The translations under genes were made by a program, and so were the position numbers. Shown piece after piece: positions 16,209 through 24,338 of a DNA stretch of 64,000 nt; positions within the stretch are counted from its first letter, which is position 1; every line of letters starts with the position of its first letter. The notes beneath the pieces were generated by a model. The model made no database searches and was not told where the DNA came from. It worked only from the letters and a program-made list of their open reading frames with translations. The DNA comes from VXNE01 sp963664635 (GTDB lineage: Bacteria > Pseudomonadota > Gammaproteobacteria > Pseudomonadales > Azotimanducaceae). The DNA is taken from NCBI GenBank assembly GCA_963664635.1, contig OY761542.1:1674001-1738000 (forward strand). The letters run 5' to 3'.

Positions 16209-18109
16209 GTGGCGTTCTTCACCGGGACACCCGGAAGGTCGTCATGGGGCTCGAAGCCGAAGACCTTGCCGAAGAAGAAATACTCGGCCTCGATGGCGCG
16301 GCGCGCGTTCTCCACGCGCCGGAAGCCGTGGCCCTCGCCCTCGAACAGCAGGTAGGCAACCGGAATCCCCTTTTCGCGCAACGCACCGAACATCTTCTCC
16401 GCCTGGTCGGGAGGCACGATCCGGTCGTCGGACCCCTGGAAGAAGATGGTCGGGCAGTTCAGCCGGTCCACGTGATGCAGGGGCGAGCGCGCGGCGAAGT
16501 CGGCTGCGTCGACGAGCCGATGGACGTAGCGCGACTCGAACTTGTGCGTGTCGGCGGCGAGGGCGGCCAGATCGCCGATGCCGTAGTGCACGGCGCCGGC
16601 GCGGAATGTCTTCGAGAAGGCAAGGGCGGCCAGGGTCGTGTAACCGCCGGCGCTGCCGCCGCGAATCGCCACGCGGCCGGGGTCTATGCGTCCGTCGAGC
16701 GCGAGGTGGCGGACGCCGGCGACGCAGTCCTCCACGTCCACGACGCCCCAACGGCCGTTCAGGCGCTCCCGGTAGGCCCGGCCGAAGCCCGTGCTGCCGC
16801 CGTAGTTGACGTCGAGCACGGCCCAGCCGCGTGAAGTGTAGTACTGGATGCCGAACGCCAGGTCGCGGGCCGCGGCGCCCGTCGGTCCCCCATGGCTGGT
16901 GACGAGCAGGGGCGGGAGCTCGTCTTCCGGGGCGGTACAGGCGGGATTGCACGGCGGGTAGAAGTTGCCGTAGGCGGTCGCCTCGCCGCTCGCGTAGCGG
17001 ACCGTCTCGGGGTCCGCGAACGTGCCCGGCGGGAAGTCCGCCGCGCCCTGGGTCGCGAGCACCTCCACGCGCCCGGTCGCAAGCTCCAGTTCGACGACCG
17101 CCGCGACGTCGTCGCGGCGGCCGGCGATGAAGGCGACGCCCGCATCGGTCCGCGTCAGCGACCGATAGCTCGTGAAGTCCACGGGCAGGGGCGATGTCAT
17201 GCCCTGCTCCACTTCGGCGACGACGAGTTCGGCGGCCCCGTCCTCGATGCGCTGGGCGACCACGTGCCGGGGCCCGGCGACGACGTACGCGCGCGTGTCG
17301 AGCCGCCAGAGCGGCAGGCCGTATTCGGCGTCGTCCGGCACGGCGCAGTAGACGCCCGACGCGTCGTAGCTGTACAGGTTCCAGAAGCCGCTCTCGTCGG
17401 AGACGTACAGGACGCGGTCGTTGCCGATCCACTGTGGCTGGAACACGGACTCGTCGACGCCTCCGGCCACCACGGTCTCTTCCGCCAGCCCGGCGGCGCC
17501 GAGGCGCGCAACGACGAGTTGCGTGCCGTCCCAGGGCATGTTCGGGTGGTCCCACGCCAGAAAGGCGATCCGCGCGCCGTTCGGCGACAAGTGGTGCGCG
17601 GCGTAGAAGTCGTGGCCCGCGTGCAGCACGTCTATCGTCCCGGTCGCCGGGTCGATGCAGACGAGATCGTTCACCGGCTCCGCGGCGATGCCGTGGCGTT
17701 CGCGTACGGCGATCAGGCGTTGGCCGGCGGCGTCCCACGCGAGCCCCCCGAAGCGTTCGTTGGCGTCGCCGGACGTCACCCGCTCGGGCAGGGCGCCGTC
17801 AAGGCCGACGGCGTAGACGTTCTGGTCCTCGAAGTTGACGAACCAGGCCCTGCCGTCGGAGACCGCGAACGCGCCGCCGCCGTACTCGTGCACGCGGCTG
17901 CGGGCGTTGAACGGCTCCGGAATGAGGTCGCGGCGTGCGCCGTCGGCGTGCTGCACGAGCGCCGACCGCCCGGCCTCGGTCGGGCGCCCCTCGAGCCAGT
18001 AGAACGCCCCGCCGCGGTATTCGAGCTCCGCGAACGACACGAAGGCCGAGAGCATCACGTCGGCGGTGATCGGCGACGGCCACGCGCCGTAGGGTCTGAT
18101 GTCCGTCAT
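16199..18109 (-). CDS. S9 prolyl oligopeptidase-family serine peptidase
   Basis: The 636-residue product has an N-terminal seven-bladed propeller-like region (WD/TolB-like repeats up to about residue 370) and a C-terminal alpha/beta hydrolase. The nucleophile elbow is RGGSAGGY, the catalytic Asp is in FFQGSDDRIVPP, and the His in FEGEGHGFRR. No signal peptide is seen, so it is probably cytoplasmic and acts on short peptides. The ATG overlaps the GNAT stop as ATGA; the longer frame from 18196 is a shadow of the GNAT gene. Confidence 0.92.
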   Translation of the reverse strand: MTDIRPYGAWPSPITADVMLSAFVSFAELEYRGGAFYWLEGRPTEAGRSALVQHADGARRDLIPEPFNARSRVHEYGGGAFAVSDGRAWFVNFEDQNVYAVGLDGALPERVTSGDANERFGGLAWDAAGQRLIAVRERHGIAAEPVNDLVCIDPATGTIDVLHAGHDFYAAHHLSPNGARIAFLAWDHPNMPWDGTQLVVARLGAAGLAEETVVAGGVDESVFQPQWIGNDRVLYVSDESGFWNLYSYDASGVYCAVPDDAEYGLPLWRLDTRAYVVAGPRHVVAQRIEDGAAELVVAEVEQGMTSPLPVDFTSYRSLTRTDAGVAFIAGRRDDVAAVVELELATGRVEVLATQGAADFPPGTFADPETVRYASGEATAYGNFYPPCNPACTAPEDELPPLLVTSHGGPTGAAARDLAFGIQYYTSRGWAVLDVNYGGSTGFGRAYRERLNGRWGVVDVEDCVAGVRHLALDGRIDPGRVAIRGGSAGGYTTLAALAFSKTFRAGAVHYGIGDLAALAADTHKFESRYVHRLVDAADFAARSPLHHVDRLNCPTIFFQGSDDRIVPPDQAEKMFGALREKGIPVAYLLFEGEGHGFRRVENARRAIEAEYFFFGKVFGFEPHDDLPGVPVKNATWR

Positions 18110-18663
18110 GGCCGTCCCAGGCGGCGGCCGACGGTTGCGCCGTTGGTCAGCGTGGCGCGCGTGTCGAGCACGGCCCACCGCTCGTGGTCGCGCCACGCTC
18201 CATCGATGAACAGGAACGCGCGCGACGCGCCTTCGCGCTCGAAGCCGCAGCGCTTCACGAGATTGATCGAGCGGCTGTTGCGGGGCTGGATGTTGGCCTC
18301 GATGCGATGCAGGCCGAGTTCGTCGAACGCGTAAGCCTTGACCAGGCCAAGGCCCTCCGCCATGTAGCCCTGCCCGGCCAGCCGCGCGGTGGCGTAGTAC
18401 CCGAGAGAGGCGCTGAGGAAAGAGCCCCGCACGATGTTGTTCAGGTTGATGACGCCGGCGATCTCGTGGGTCTCCTTCAGGCAGACGAGGAGGCCCTCGT
18501 GGTCCTCGCGCTGCGTGCGCCGGAGGTACAGGCGGAAGGCGTGCGTGGTGCGCGGCGGGGAAATCCAGGGATCGTGCAGCGCCCGGCCTGCGTGGGCCAG
18601 GGCCACGACCTCCGCGCGGTCCGAGCCGTGCACCTTGCGCAGGTAGACGCGCGTCGCCCTCAC
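18106..18663 (-). CDS. GNAT-family N-acetyltransferase (RimJ/RimL type)
   Basis: The 185-residue protein has the GNAT core: a beta-strand pair around HEIAGVINLNNIVRGSFLSASLGYYAT, the acetyl-CoA loop ARLAGQGYMAEGLGLVKAYAF, and LHRIEANIQPRNSRSINLVKRCGFEREG. That resembles ribosomal-protein alanine acetyltransferases. The GTG start overlaps the upstream stop (GTGA at 18660-18663) and its own stop overlaps the S9 peptidase start. The substrate is unknown. Confidence 0.9.
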   Translation of the reverse strand: MRATRVYLRKVHGSDRAEVVALAHAGRALHDPWISPPRTTHAFRLYLRRTQREDHEGLLVCLKETHEIAGVINLNNIVRGSFLSASLGYYATARLAGQGYMAEGLGLVKAYAFDELGLHRIEANIQPRNSRSINLVKRCGFEREGASRAFLFIDGAWRDHERWAVLDTRATLTNGATVGRRLGRP

Positions 18664-18953
18664 GGTCGTTCGCCGCCGCCGGTCGCGGTGTCGGCGGTTG
18701 CGGGGGCGGAAGCCGCGGCAGCGCGCGTACGGTCCAGGCGGTGCGCCAGTTCGAGCAGGAAGATCTCCCAGATGGTGGGCGGCACGATGGCGAGACCGAG
18801 GGCGACCAGGTGCAGGGGGTGGAGGTGGAATCCGTGGTCGTCGTGGAACCAGATCCCGTCGAAGTCGAACCCGCGATGTTGCCAGTACAGGAGGCCCAGG
18901 GTGGCGATGCAGATCCCGAGGGCGAGCAGCACGAGCCGCGACGCGTATCTCAT
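18660..18953 (-). CDS. Small two-TM membrane protein
   Basis: The 97-residue product has an N-terminal hydrophobic helix (residues 6-22), a His-rich stretch (FHDDHGFHLHPLHLVA), a second hydrophobic helix (about 49-66) and a charged Ala/Gly tail. No family is recognised. It is translationally coupled on both sides: its ATG overlaps the stop of the C39-like gene and its stop overlaps the GNAT start. The His/Asp cluster between the helices might bind metal, which is a guess. Confidence 0.65.
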   Translation of the reverse strand: MRYASRLVLLALGICIATLGLLYWQHRGFDFDGIWFHDDHGFHLHPLHLVALGLAIVPPTIWEIFLLELAHRLDRTRAAAASAPATADTATGGGERP

Positions 18954-19900
18954 GACGGCTTCGCGAACGCGTAGAAGACGCCTCGTCCGGCGAGCCAGAC
19001 TTCCTGGAACTCCTCGATGTCGTAGCTGTGCGGCACGTCGGCGACCTTGGGGGCGGCGGGATCGTTGACCAGTACGCGATTATTCTGGATGCCGCGCACG
19101 ATGACCAGATGTCCGGGTGAAGCGGCCAGCGGCGCGCCCGACAGGGCGCCCGCGCCGAAGGCGATGCTGGCGACGAACGGATGTCCCGCGTCGAGCATGC
19201 GCCAGGCGGTGTCCCAGCCCGCCGTGGCTTCGGCGGCGCCGAGTACGCCCCAGCGGCTCGCGGCCCAGACGTTCTGCGGCCAGACGCCGTACAGGTCCGT
19301 CGGTCGATGGTACGCCGCGACGACCAGTTCATGGAACTCGTGCCGGACATCCAGGTGGTCGAGCGCCATCGACACGCACGTCGGCGAACAGATCCGCGGC
19401 CGCAGGGCTGGCGGCCCCGCCATCTGGGTGCGCGGCGGGACCGGAAGGACCGGCGTGTCGGTGCCGTGCGGCGGCCGGACAGCCGTACGCCGCGGCCGGA
19501 TGCTGACGACGGCGAGGTAGTCCGCGGGCGCGGTCGGGGCGTTGACGCGGAAGCGCAGCCGCGCTCCGGCCAGGGGCGCGGATGTCTCGAAGCAGTCGAC
19601 GCGGACCCGCGCGGATCCGCCGGGCATGTCCTCGTGCTGCCGCCGGGGGCGGCCGCTGCCGGCCGTCACGGAGCGCGACTCGCCATCGATGAGTACGCAA
19701 TGGTGGTCCGGACTGCCGAGCGCGGCGAAGCTCGGCAGGATCAGGTGCTCCGCCGGCACCGGCGGGAGTTCGACGTCGGCCGCCAGCGCGCCCTCGCGGC
19801 GCCGCCAGTCGAGGGCGCCGGGCAACGGCAGCGGGTAGCGCCAGCGGCGCCGTGCTGGCGCGAAGCCGGTCCGATGGATAACCTCCGTCGCGTGTCCCAC
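18950..19900 (-). CDS. C39-like cysteine peptidase domain protein
   Basis: The C-terminal half of this 316-residue protein matches peptidase C39-like (papain-fold) proteins: SPTCVSMALDHL supplies the nucleophile Cys, PGHLVIVRGI the His, and VNDPAAP the third residue. The N-terminal half looks like a beta-rich accessory domain. No clear signal peptide is visible. The start is a GTG at 19900, overlapping by 27 bases the divergent glutaredoxin-like gene. It is the first gene of the five-gene unit that ends with ddl, so a role in peptide or cell-wall precursor turnover is possible but unproven. Confidence 0.8.
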   Translation of the reverse strand: MGHATEVIHRTGFAPARRRWRYPLPLPGALDWRRREGALAADVELPPVPAEHLILPSFAALGSPDHHCVLIDGESRSVTAGSGRPRRQHEDMPGGSARVRVDCFETSAPLAGARLRFRVNAPTAPADYLAVVSIRPRRTAVRPPHGTDTPVLPVPPRTQMAGPPALRPRICSPTCVSMALDHLDVRHEFHELVVAAYHRPTDLYGVWPQNVWAASRWGVLGAAEATAGWDTAWRMLDAGHPFVASIAFGAGALSGAPLAASPGHLVIVRGIQNNRVLVNDPAAPKVADVPHSYDIEEFQEVWLAGRGVFYAFAKPS

Positions 19901-20128
19901 CTGATCCTCTACACGACCGCCGCCTGCTCGGCTTGCGAGGCAGCGCTCGACCGCGTCCTCGCTCTCGCGGACCCGCGCGCCCGGACCCTGGTGACGCGCG
20001 AAGTCGCGGACGATGACGACCTCTTCGAGGAGTACGGCGCGCGCGTGCCCGTCCTGTCGTTCCGCGGTACGGAACTCGACTGGCCGTTTGCCGAGTCGGA
20101 CATGCGGCGGCTACTCGACACCGGCTGA
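19874..20128 (+). CDS. Glutaredoxin-like (DUF836) protein
   Basis: The 84-residue protein has the short thioredoxin-like fold of DUF836: LILYTTAACSACEAALDRV with a CSAC redox motif (Cys18, Cys21), then YGARVPVLSFRG with the cis-proline, and DWPFAESDMRRLL. An alternative GTG start at 19892 would remove the overlap with the divergent C39-like gene. Its end overlaps tatD by 18 bases (convergent). It is probably a small thiol-disulfide oxidoreductase in the cytoplasm. Confidence 0.85.
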   Translation: MDNLRRVSHLILYTTAACSACEAALDRVLALADPRARTLVTREVADDDDLFEEYGARVPVLSFRGTELDWPFAESDMRRLLDTG

Positions 20129-20950
20129 ACGGGCGCGTTCGGCGGTGGGCGCCGGCGCCGCGAGGCCGAACAGGCGCTCGGCATTGTGCGCGGTCAACGC
20201 GCCGACAGCCCGCGGGGTCGTGTTCCGGCAGCGTGCCACCTCCCGTGCGACCCACGGCAGGAACCCGGGCTCGTTGCGCCGTCCGTGCGCCGGGGCGCCG
20301 GCGCCGCGCTTCGGCATGGTGCGGGGCAGGAGGTACGGCGCGTCCGTCTCCAACAGCAATCGCTCGTCCGGGATGAGCGGGGCGAGCGCCCGCAGTTCCA
20401 GCCCGCGGCGCTCGTCGCAGATCCAGCCGGTGATGCCGACGTAGTAGCCGGCCGCCAGCCAGCGGTCGAGATCGGCGCGCGACCCGGTGAAACAGTGGAT
20501 GACCACCTGTTCCGGGACCGCCCCGTTGGCCGCGAGCAGCCGCGCCGTCTCGCCGGCGGAGTCGCGGTCGTGCACGAACAGCGGCAGCCGGAGCCGGACC
20601 GCGAGACGGACCTGGGCGGCGAAGACCTCTCGCTGCGCGTCCGGGGGAGAATAGTTGCGGTGGAAGTCGAGGCCCGTTTCGCCCACGGCGACGACGCCGT
20701 CCCGTCCCGCGAGCGCTTCGATCGCCTCCAGCCAGCCGGGCTGGACCGAATTCGCTGCGTGCGGATGGACGCCGGCGGTACTCCACAGGCCGTCCCGTCC
20801 GTCCACGAGGTCGGCTGCCGTCGCGGCGGAGGAGACATCCGTCCCCGTCACCACGATGCCGCGGACGCCGGCGGCCCGGGCGCGCGCGATCACCTCGGCG
20901 CGGTCGGCGTCGAAGGCGGGGGACGTCAGGTTGGCGCCGATGTCGATCAC
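20111..20950 (-). CDS. tatD: TatD-family deoxyribonuclease/hydrolase
   Basis: The 279-residue protein begins VIDIGANLTSPAFDADR and shows the metal-ligand blocks of the TatD amidohydrolase fold: HPHAA, VGETGLDFHRN, FVHDRD, VIHCFTG and LLETDAPYL. TatD enzymes act as 3'-5' DNases in DNA repair or quality control. The GTG start overlaps the slt stop (GTGA at 20947-20950). It is read together with slt on the minus strand. Confidence 0.93.
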   Translation of the reverse strand: MIDIGANLTSPAFDADRAEVIARARAAGVRGIVVTGTDVSSAATAADLVDGRDGLWSTAGVHPHAANSVQPGWLEAIEALAGRDGVVAVGETGLDFHRNYSPPDAQREVFAAQVRLAVRLRLPLFVHDRDSAGETARLLAANGAVPEQVVIHCFTGSRADLDRWLAAGYYVGITGWICDERRGLELRALAPLIPDERLLLETDAPYLLPRTMPKRGAGAPAHGRRNEPGFLPWVAREVARCRNTTPRAVGALTAHNAERLFGLAAPAPTAERARSAGVE

Positions 20951-22914
20951 GGGACGCGGCGCTCGTGTGGGCCGAGCACGGGGACGTTCCTGCCGAACCG
21001 ACTGGCGTAGACATGGCTGAACGCGAGCACGCTCTTGACGTAGCCGCGCGTCTCGGCGAACGGGATCGTCTCGATCCACACGTCCGTCGGCATGTCGCCG
21101 CGTTCCCGGAGCCACCGGTTCACGCGGCCGGTGCCCGCGTTGTAGGCGGCGGCGACGAGTGCGCGGTGATTGTCGTAGCGCGCCATCAGCTCCGCCAGGT
21201 GATGGGCCCCGAGCGTGACGTTCGTGTCGGGGTCGAACAGGTCCGCCGCCGAGGGCCGCCGCAGGCGTACGTTCGCCGCGGTCGCGCGGGCGGTGGCGCC
21301 CATGAGCTGCATCAGGCCGCGCGCGCCGGCGGGGGAGAGCGCGCGGGGGTTGAACGCGCTCTCCTGGCGCGAGACCGCGAACAGGAACGACACCGGCAGG
21401 TTGGTCGCGAAGGCGTGGCGCTGGTAGGTGTCGAGGAACGGTGTCGGAAAGCGTACGGCCAGATGGTCCGTCAACTCGGCCTGGCTGGCGCCGATGATGC
21501 CCTGTTCGATCCATCCCATGTCGGACACGAGTTCCACCAGGCCGTGCCGGTCCTCGAGGGACAGCTCGTCGTAGATCGCGAACCACTCGCGCCGGGCGTT
21601 GACGCGGTCGCCGACCGCGAACAGTTCCGTCATCCGTTCGACCGCCGGGTTGCGCCGCAGGTTCTGCTGCACCGACGCGTCGACGCGACCGCCGCGTTCG
21701 TTGAGGGAGGGTGCGATGCCAAGGCGGTCGGCCGCGAGGAAACCGTAGTAGTGCCGGTGCGTGGCCAGATCGCGCAGCACCGCCTCGCCGCGGCCGGTGC
21801 CGTCGCCGGCGGCCGTCAGCCCGCGTCCGAGCCAGTAGCGCCATTCCAGCGTGTCGCGGGTTGCCGTATCGAAGCTGTCGATCCACCCGGCCGCCTCGGC
21901 CCACCTCAGGTGCGCGACGTTCGCCGCCGCCATGCCCGTGCGGTAGTCCGGCGAATGGGAGTCGGCCGCGGGGTTCGGGTCGGCCGGGAACTCGCCGAGT
22001 TTCGCGAGGCCGAGGGCGATCCGTTCGTCCACGTACGTCCGGATGCCGGCGGTCATCGACGCGCGCCCGCGGTAGCGCCGCCACGCCTGCGCCGCATCGG
22101 CCGGGCTGCGCGCGGCATAGCGGGTCAGGGCATGGGCGAGGGCCTCGTGGCCGTGCTCGGTGTCCGGAAAGCGGGCGGGCTGGCCTGCCACCCGGGGGCG
22201 GACGTGGCCGTCGTAGTACGCCTGCGCGGCCTTGGTCCGGGAGCCGGTAAAGAACCGCAGGAGGTACCGGGCGAGGGTGCGCTCGTTGTTTTCGATGGCG
22301 AGGCCGAGGCGCCTCCAGGCCATCTCCTCCGTGCGTCCGCCGGCCGCCATCCAGACCTCGAACAGGGGGTCGCATGCCTTGGGCTGGGACTCTCCGACCA
22401 CCCATAGGTCCGGCGCCAGGGCGAGCGCCGCTTCCCGGTCACCCGTGCGGTACAGGGCACGGGCGTGGTAGCAGCGGGCGTCGGCGCGTTGCTGTGGCAC
22501 GTAGTGGTCGCGGTAGACCTGCCAGCGTCCGCGCCGCGCCTGCGCCACCAGCCACCTGCCGTAGAGACGCTCGCCGAGGGGCATGGCGGCGAGGGTGTTG
22601 CGCGCCTCGACGGCGTCGGCCGGCGAGAGATGCCGCAGGCGGGACTCCAGGTCGTAGTAGACCAAGTAAGGATGCAGGGCGTAGCCTTCGAGGTCCCGCA
22701 GGGCGCGGCGGAACTCGCCGACGCGGCCGGCCTGCAGCGCGTGGACGGCGTTCTTGTACTGGTTGCGGAGCTCGTAGAGATCATCGTCCGCGGCGGCGGC
22801 GCCGGCCAGCGCTACGGCGATCAGCCACAGCGCGCGGCGCACGATACGGCTCGTGCGGCGCGTCGGGGCCGGCCCGGGCCCGACGTCGGTCGCCGGGCGA
22901 CCGACGCCGGCCAC
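20947..22914 (-). CDS. slt: Soluble lytic murein transglycosylase (Slt70-like)
   Basis: Slt cleaves the MurNAc-GlcNAc bond of peptidoglycan and forms anhydro-muropeptides in the periplasm. The 655-residue protein has an N-terminal basic segment followed by a hydrophobic helix (about 28-42) as export signal, a long superhelical U-shaped alpha region, and a C-terminal lysozyme-like domain with FAVSRQESAFNPRALSPAGARGLMQLM (catalytic Glu) and AAYNAGTGRVNRWL. The GTG at 22914 is the only upstream start; an ATG is not available before the hydrophobic helix. Confidence 0.93.
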   Translation of the reverse strand: MAGVGRPATDVGPGPAPTRRTSRIVRRALWLIAVALAGAAAADDDLYELRNQYKNAVHALQAGRVGEFRRALRDLEGYALHPYLVYYDLESRLRHLSPADAVEARNTLAAMPLGERLYGRWLVAQARRGRWQVYRDHYVPQQRADARCYHARALYRTGDREAALALAPDLWVVGESQPKACDPLFEVWMAAGGRTEEMAWRRLGLAIENNERTLARYLLRFFTGSRTKAAQAYYDGHVRPRVAGQPARFPDTEHGHEALAHALTRYAARSPADAAQAWRRYRGRASMTAGIRTYVDERIALGLAKLGEFPADPNPAADSHSPDYRTGMAAANVAHLRWAEAAGWIDSFDTATRDTLEWRYWLGRGLTAAGDGTGRGEAVLRDLATHRHYYGFLAADRLGIAPSLNERGGRVDASVQQNLRRNPAVERMTELFAVGDRVNARREWFAIYDELSLEDRHGLVELVSDMGWIEQGIIGASQAELTDHLAVRFPTPFLDTYQRHAFATNLPVSFLFAVSRQESAFNPRALSPAGARGLMQLMGATARATAANVRLRRPSAADLFDPDTNVTLGAHHLAELMARYDNHRALVAAAYNAGTGRVNRWLRERGDMPTDVWIETIPFAETRGYVKSVLAFSHVYASRFGRNVPVLGPHERRVP

Positions 22915-22986
22915 TCCGTGATCTCGGCCGGATACTCCAGACTCGGCCGGATGCTCCGAAACGGGGGTTCTGCAGGTCAGTTCGGG

Positions 22987-23442
22987 TCAGTCCTCGATCT
23001 GGTGCGCGCCGGGTCCGACGCGGACTGCGAGTACGTCGCAGCGAGCCCCGTGGAGCACGCCATTGGCGGTGGAGCCGAGCAACAGGGCCAGACCGTGACG
23101 GCCGTGGCTGCCCACCACGACCACGTCCACGTCGGCTTCCTGGGCGATGCGATGGATTTCCGCTTCCGGCCGCCCGAAGATGAGGTACTGGCGGTGCTCC
23201 GGCACGGCCACGCTCGCGCAGAACTCCGCGAGGTGCGAGCGTGCCTGCTCCTGGATCTGGTCCTGCACCGACGAGAGGTCCATGGGGATATCGCCGCCGT
23301 AGGCGAGGCTCAACGGCTCGATGACGTGGATCACGTGCAGCTCCGCGTCGAAGAATTTCGCGAGAGCGACGGCGCGGTCCGCCACCGGCTTCGATTCCTC
23401 GGTCAGATCGACGGCGAGCAGAATGCGTTTGTAGGCAGCCAT
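22987..23442 (-). CDS. Universal stress protein A family
   Basis: The 151-residue protein begins MAAYKRILLAVDLTEESKPVADRA and ends with the nucleotide-binding G-2x-G-9x-G(S/T) type segment VVGSHGRHGLALLLGSTANGVLHGARCDVLAVR, so it probably binds ATP. The ATG at 23442 fits the family start. The gene lies 72 bases upstream of slt on the same strand and may share its transcript. Confidence 0.93.
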   Translation of the reverse strand: MAAYKRILLAVDLTEESKPVADRAVALAKFFDAELHVIHVIEPLSLAYGGDIPMDLSSVQDQIQEQARSHLAEFCASVAVPEHRQYLIFGRPEAEIHRIAQEADVDVVVVGSHGRHGLALLLGSTANGVLHGARCDVLAVRVGPGAHQIED

Positions 23443-23618
23443 GGCGCGTCCCCCGAAGCCACTGCGGAAACTGCTCCCGAAACCACAGTTTCCGATTGCT
23501 CCCCGGCTCGTTTTGCGGCGACCATACACACAATGTCCAGCGCTCTCAATACGCCGTCGAGGTCGCCCGAAGAGTCGCCGCGGCATGCGGCGACGGATGC
23601 ATCGCCGGGGGGACTGGC

Positions 23619-24182
23619 TTGGTCTGGCTGATCGTGGGGCTCGGACTCCTGGTGGCCTTCGGTCCCATCGTCTGGCTCATGCCGTCGCGGCGGGACCGGC
23701 AGCTCGCGCGGTTGCGGGAGGCGGCGCGGCGCGCTGGGCTGGTGGTGGAACTCGTGCGCGTTGCGGCCCTCGACGCCACGCCGGAGGAGCGGGTCAGCGC
23801 CGGGGGCGTGTCCCGGGATGCGCGGCGGCCCTGCACGGCCTACCGGCTGCCGGTCCATGGCGTCGGGGAGGACGCGCCGGCCTGGTTCCTGCTACGGGAG
23901 CGCGGCGGGACGGAGCCGCTGCCGGGCTGGAATCTCCACCCGGAGGTCCGCCCGCGGCGGTTGCCGCCGGAGGCGCGGTCCTACTGGACACGGGTCGAAG
24001 GGGCGGTGGCGGCGAGCCTGCTCGAACGGTGCATCGCGCTAGAGTGCACCCCGGCGGCGGTTACCTGGTACTGGCTGGAGAACGCGGGCCCGCACGCGCC
24101 GGCCGACATCGTGGCCGACATTGCGCGCTGTCTCGGCGCGCTCGCGGCGCTGCAGCGGGAGGCGGCGGCGGGTGCACAATGA
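23619..24182 (+). CDS. Hypothetical protein with N-terminal membrane anchor
   Basis: The 187-residue product has one N-terminal hydrophobic helix (LVWLIVGLGLLVAFGPIVWL) followed by a basic stretch and a soluble domain with no recognised family. The start is taken as TTG at 23619, where GGGGGGA lies five bases upstream; the longer frame from 23496 would place 41 atypical residues before the helix and overlap the stress-protein promoter. It lies upstream of topA on the same strand, separated by 156 bases. Confidence 0.65.
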   Translation: MVWLIVGLGLLVAFGPIVWLMPSRRDRQLARLREAARRAGLVVELVRVAALDATPEERVSAGGVSRDARRPCTAYRLPVHGVGEDAPAWFLLRERGGTEPLPGWNLHPEVRPRRLPPEARSYWTRVEGAVAASLLERCIALECTPAAVTWYWLENAGPHAPADIVADIARCLGALAALQREAAAGAQ

Positions 24183-24338
24183 CCGCGCGCGGGAGAGGCC
24201 CCTCGCGGTGGTCCCGGGCGCACGTCCCGCGGGGCGAATGGATGCTTCCCTCGCTTCGAGCCCGTATTGTATAAACCGCGCCCTTGACCCGTCCGGACGG
24301 GCGGCCACGGGCAGCGCAGGAACGTAGTCGGGAGGTTT

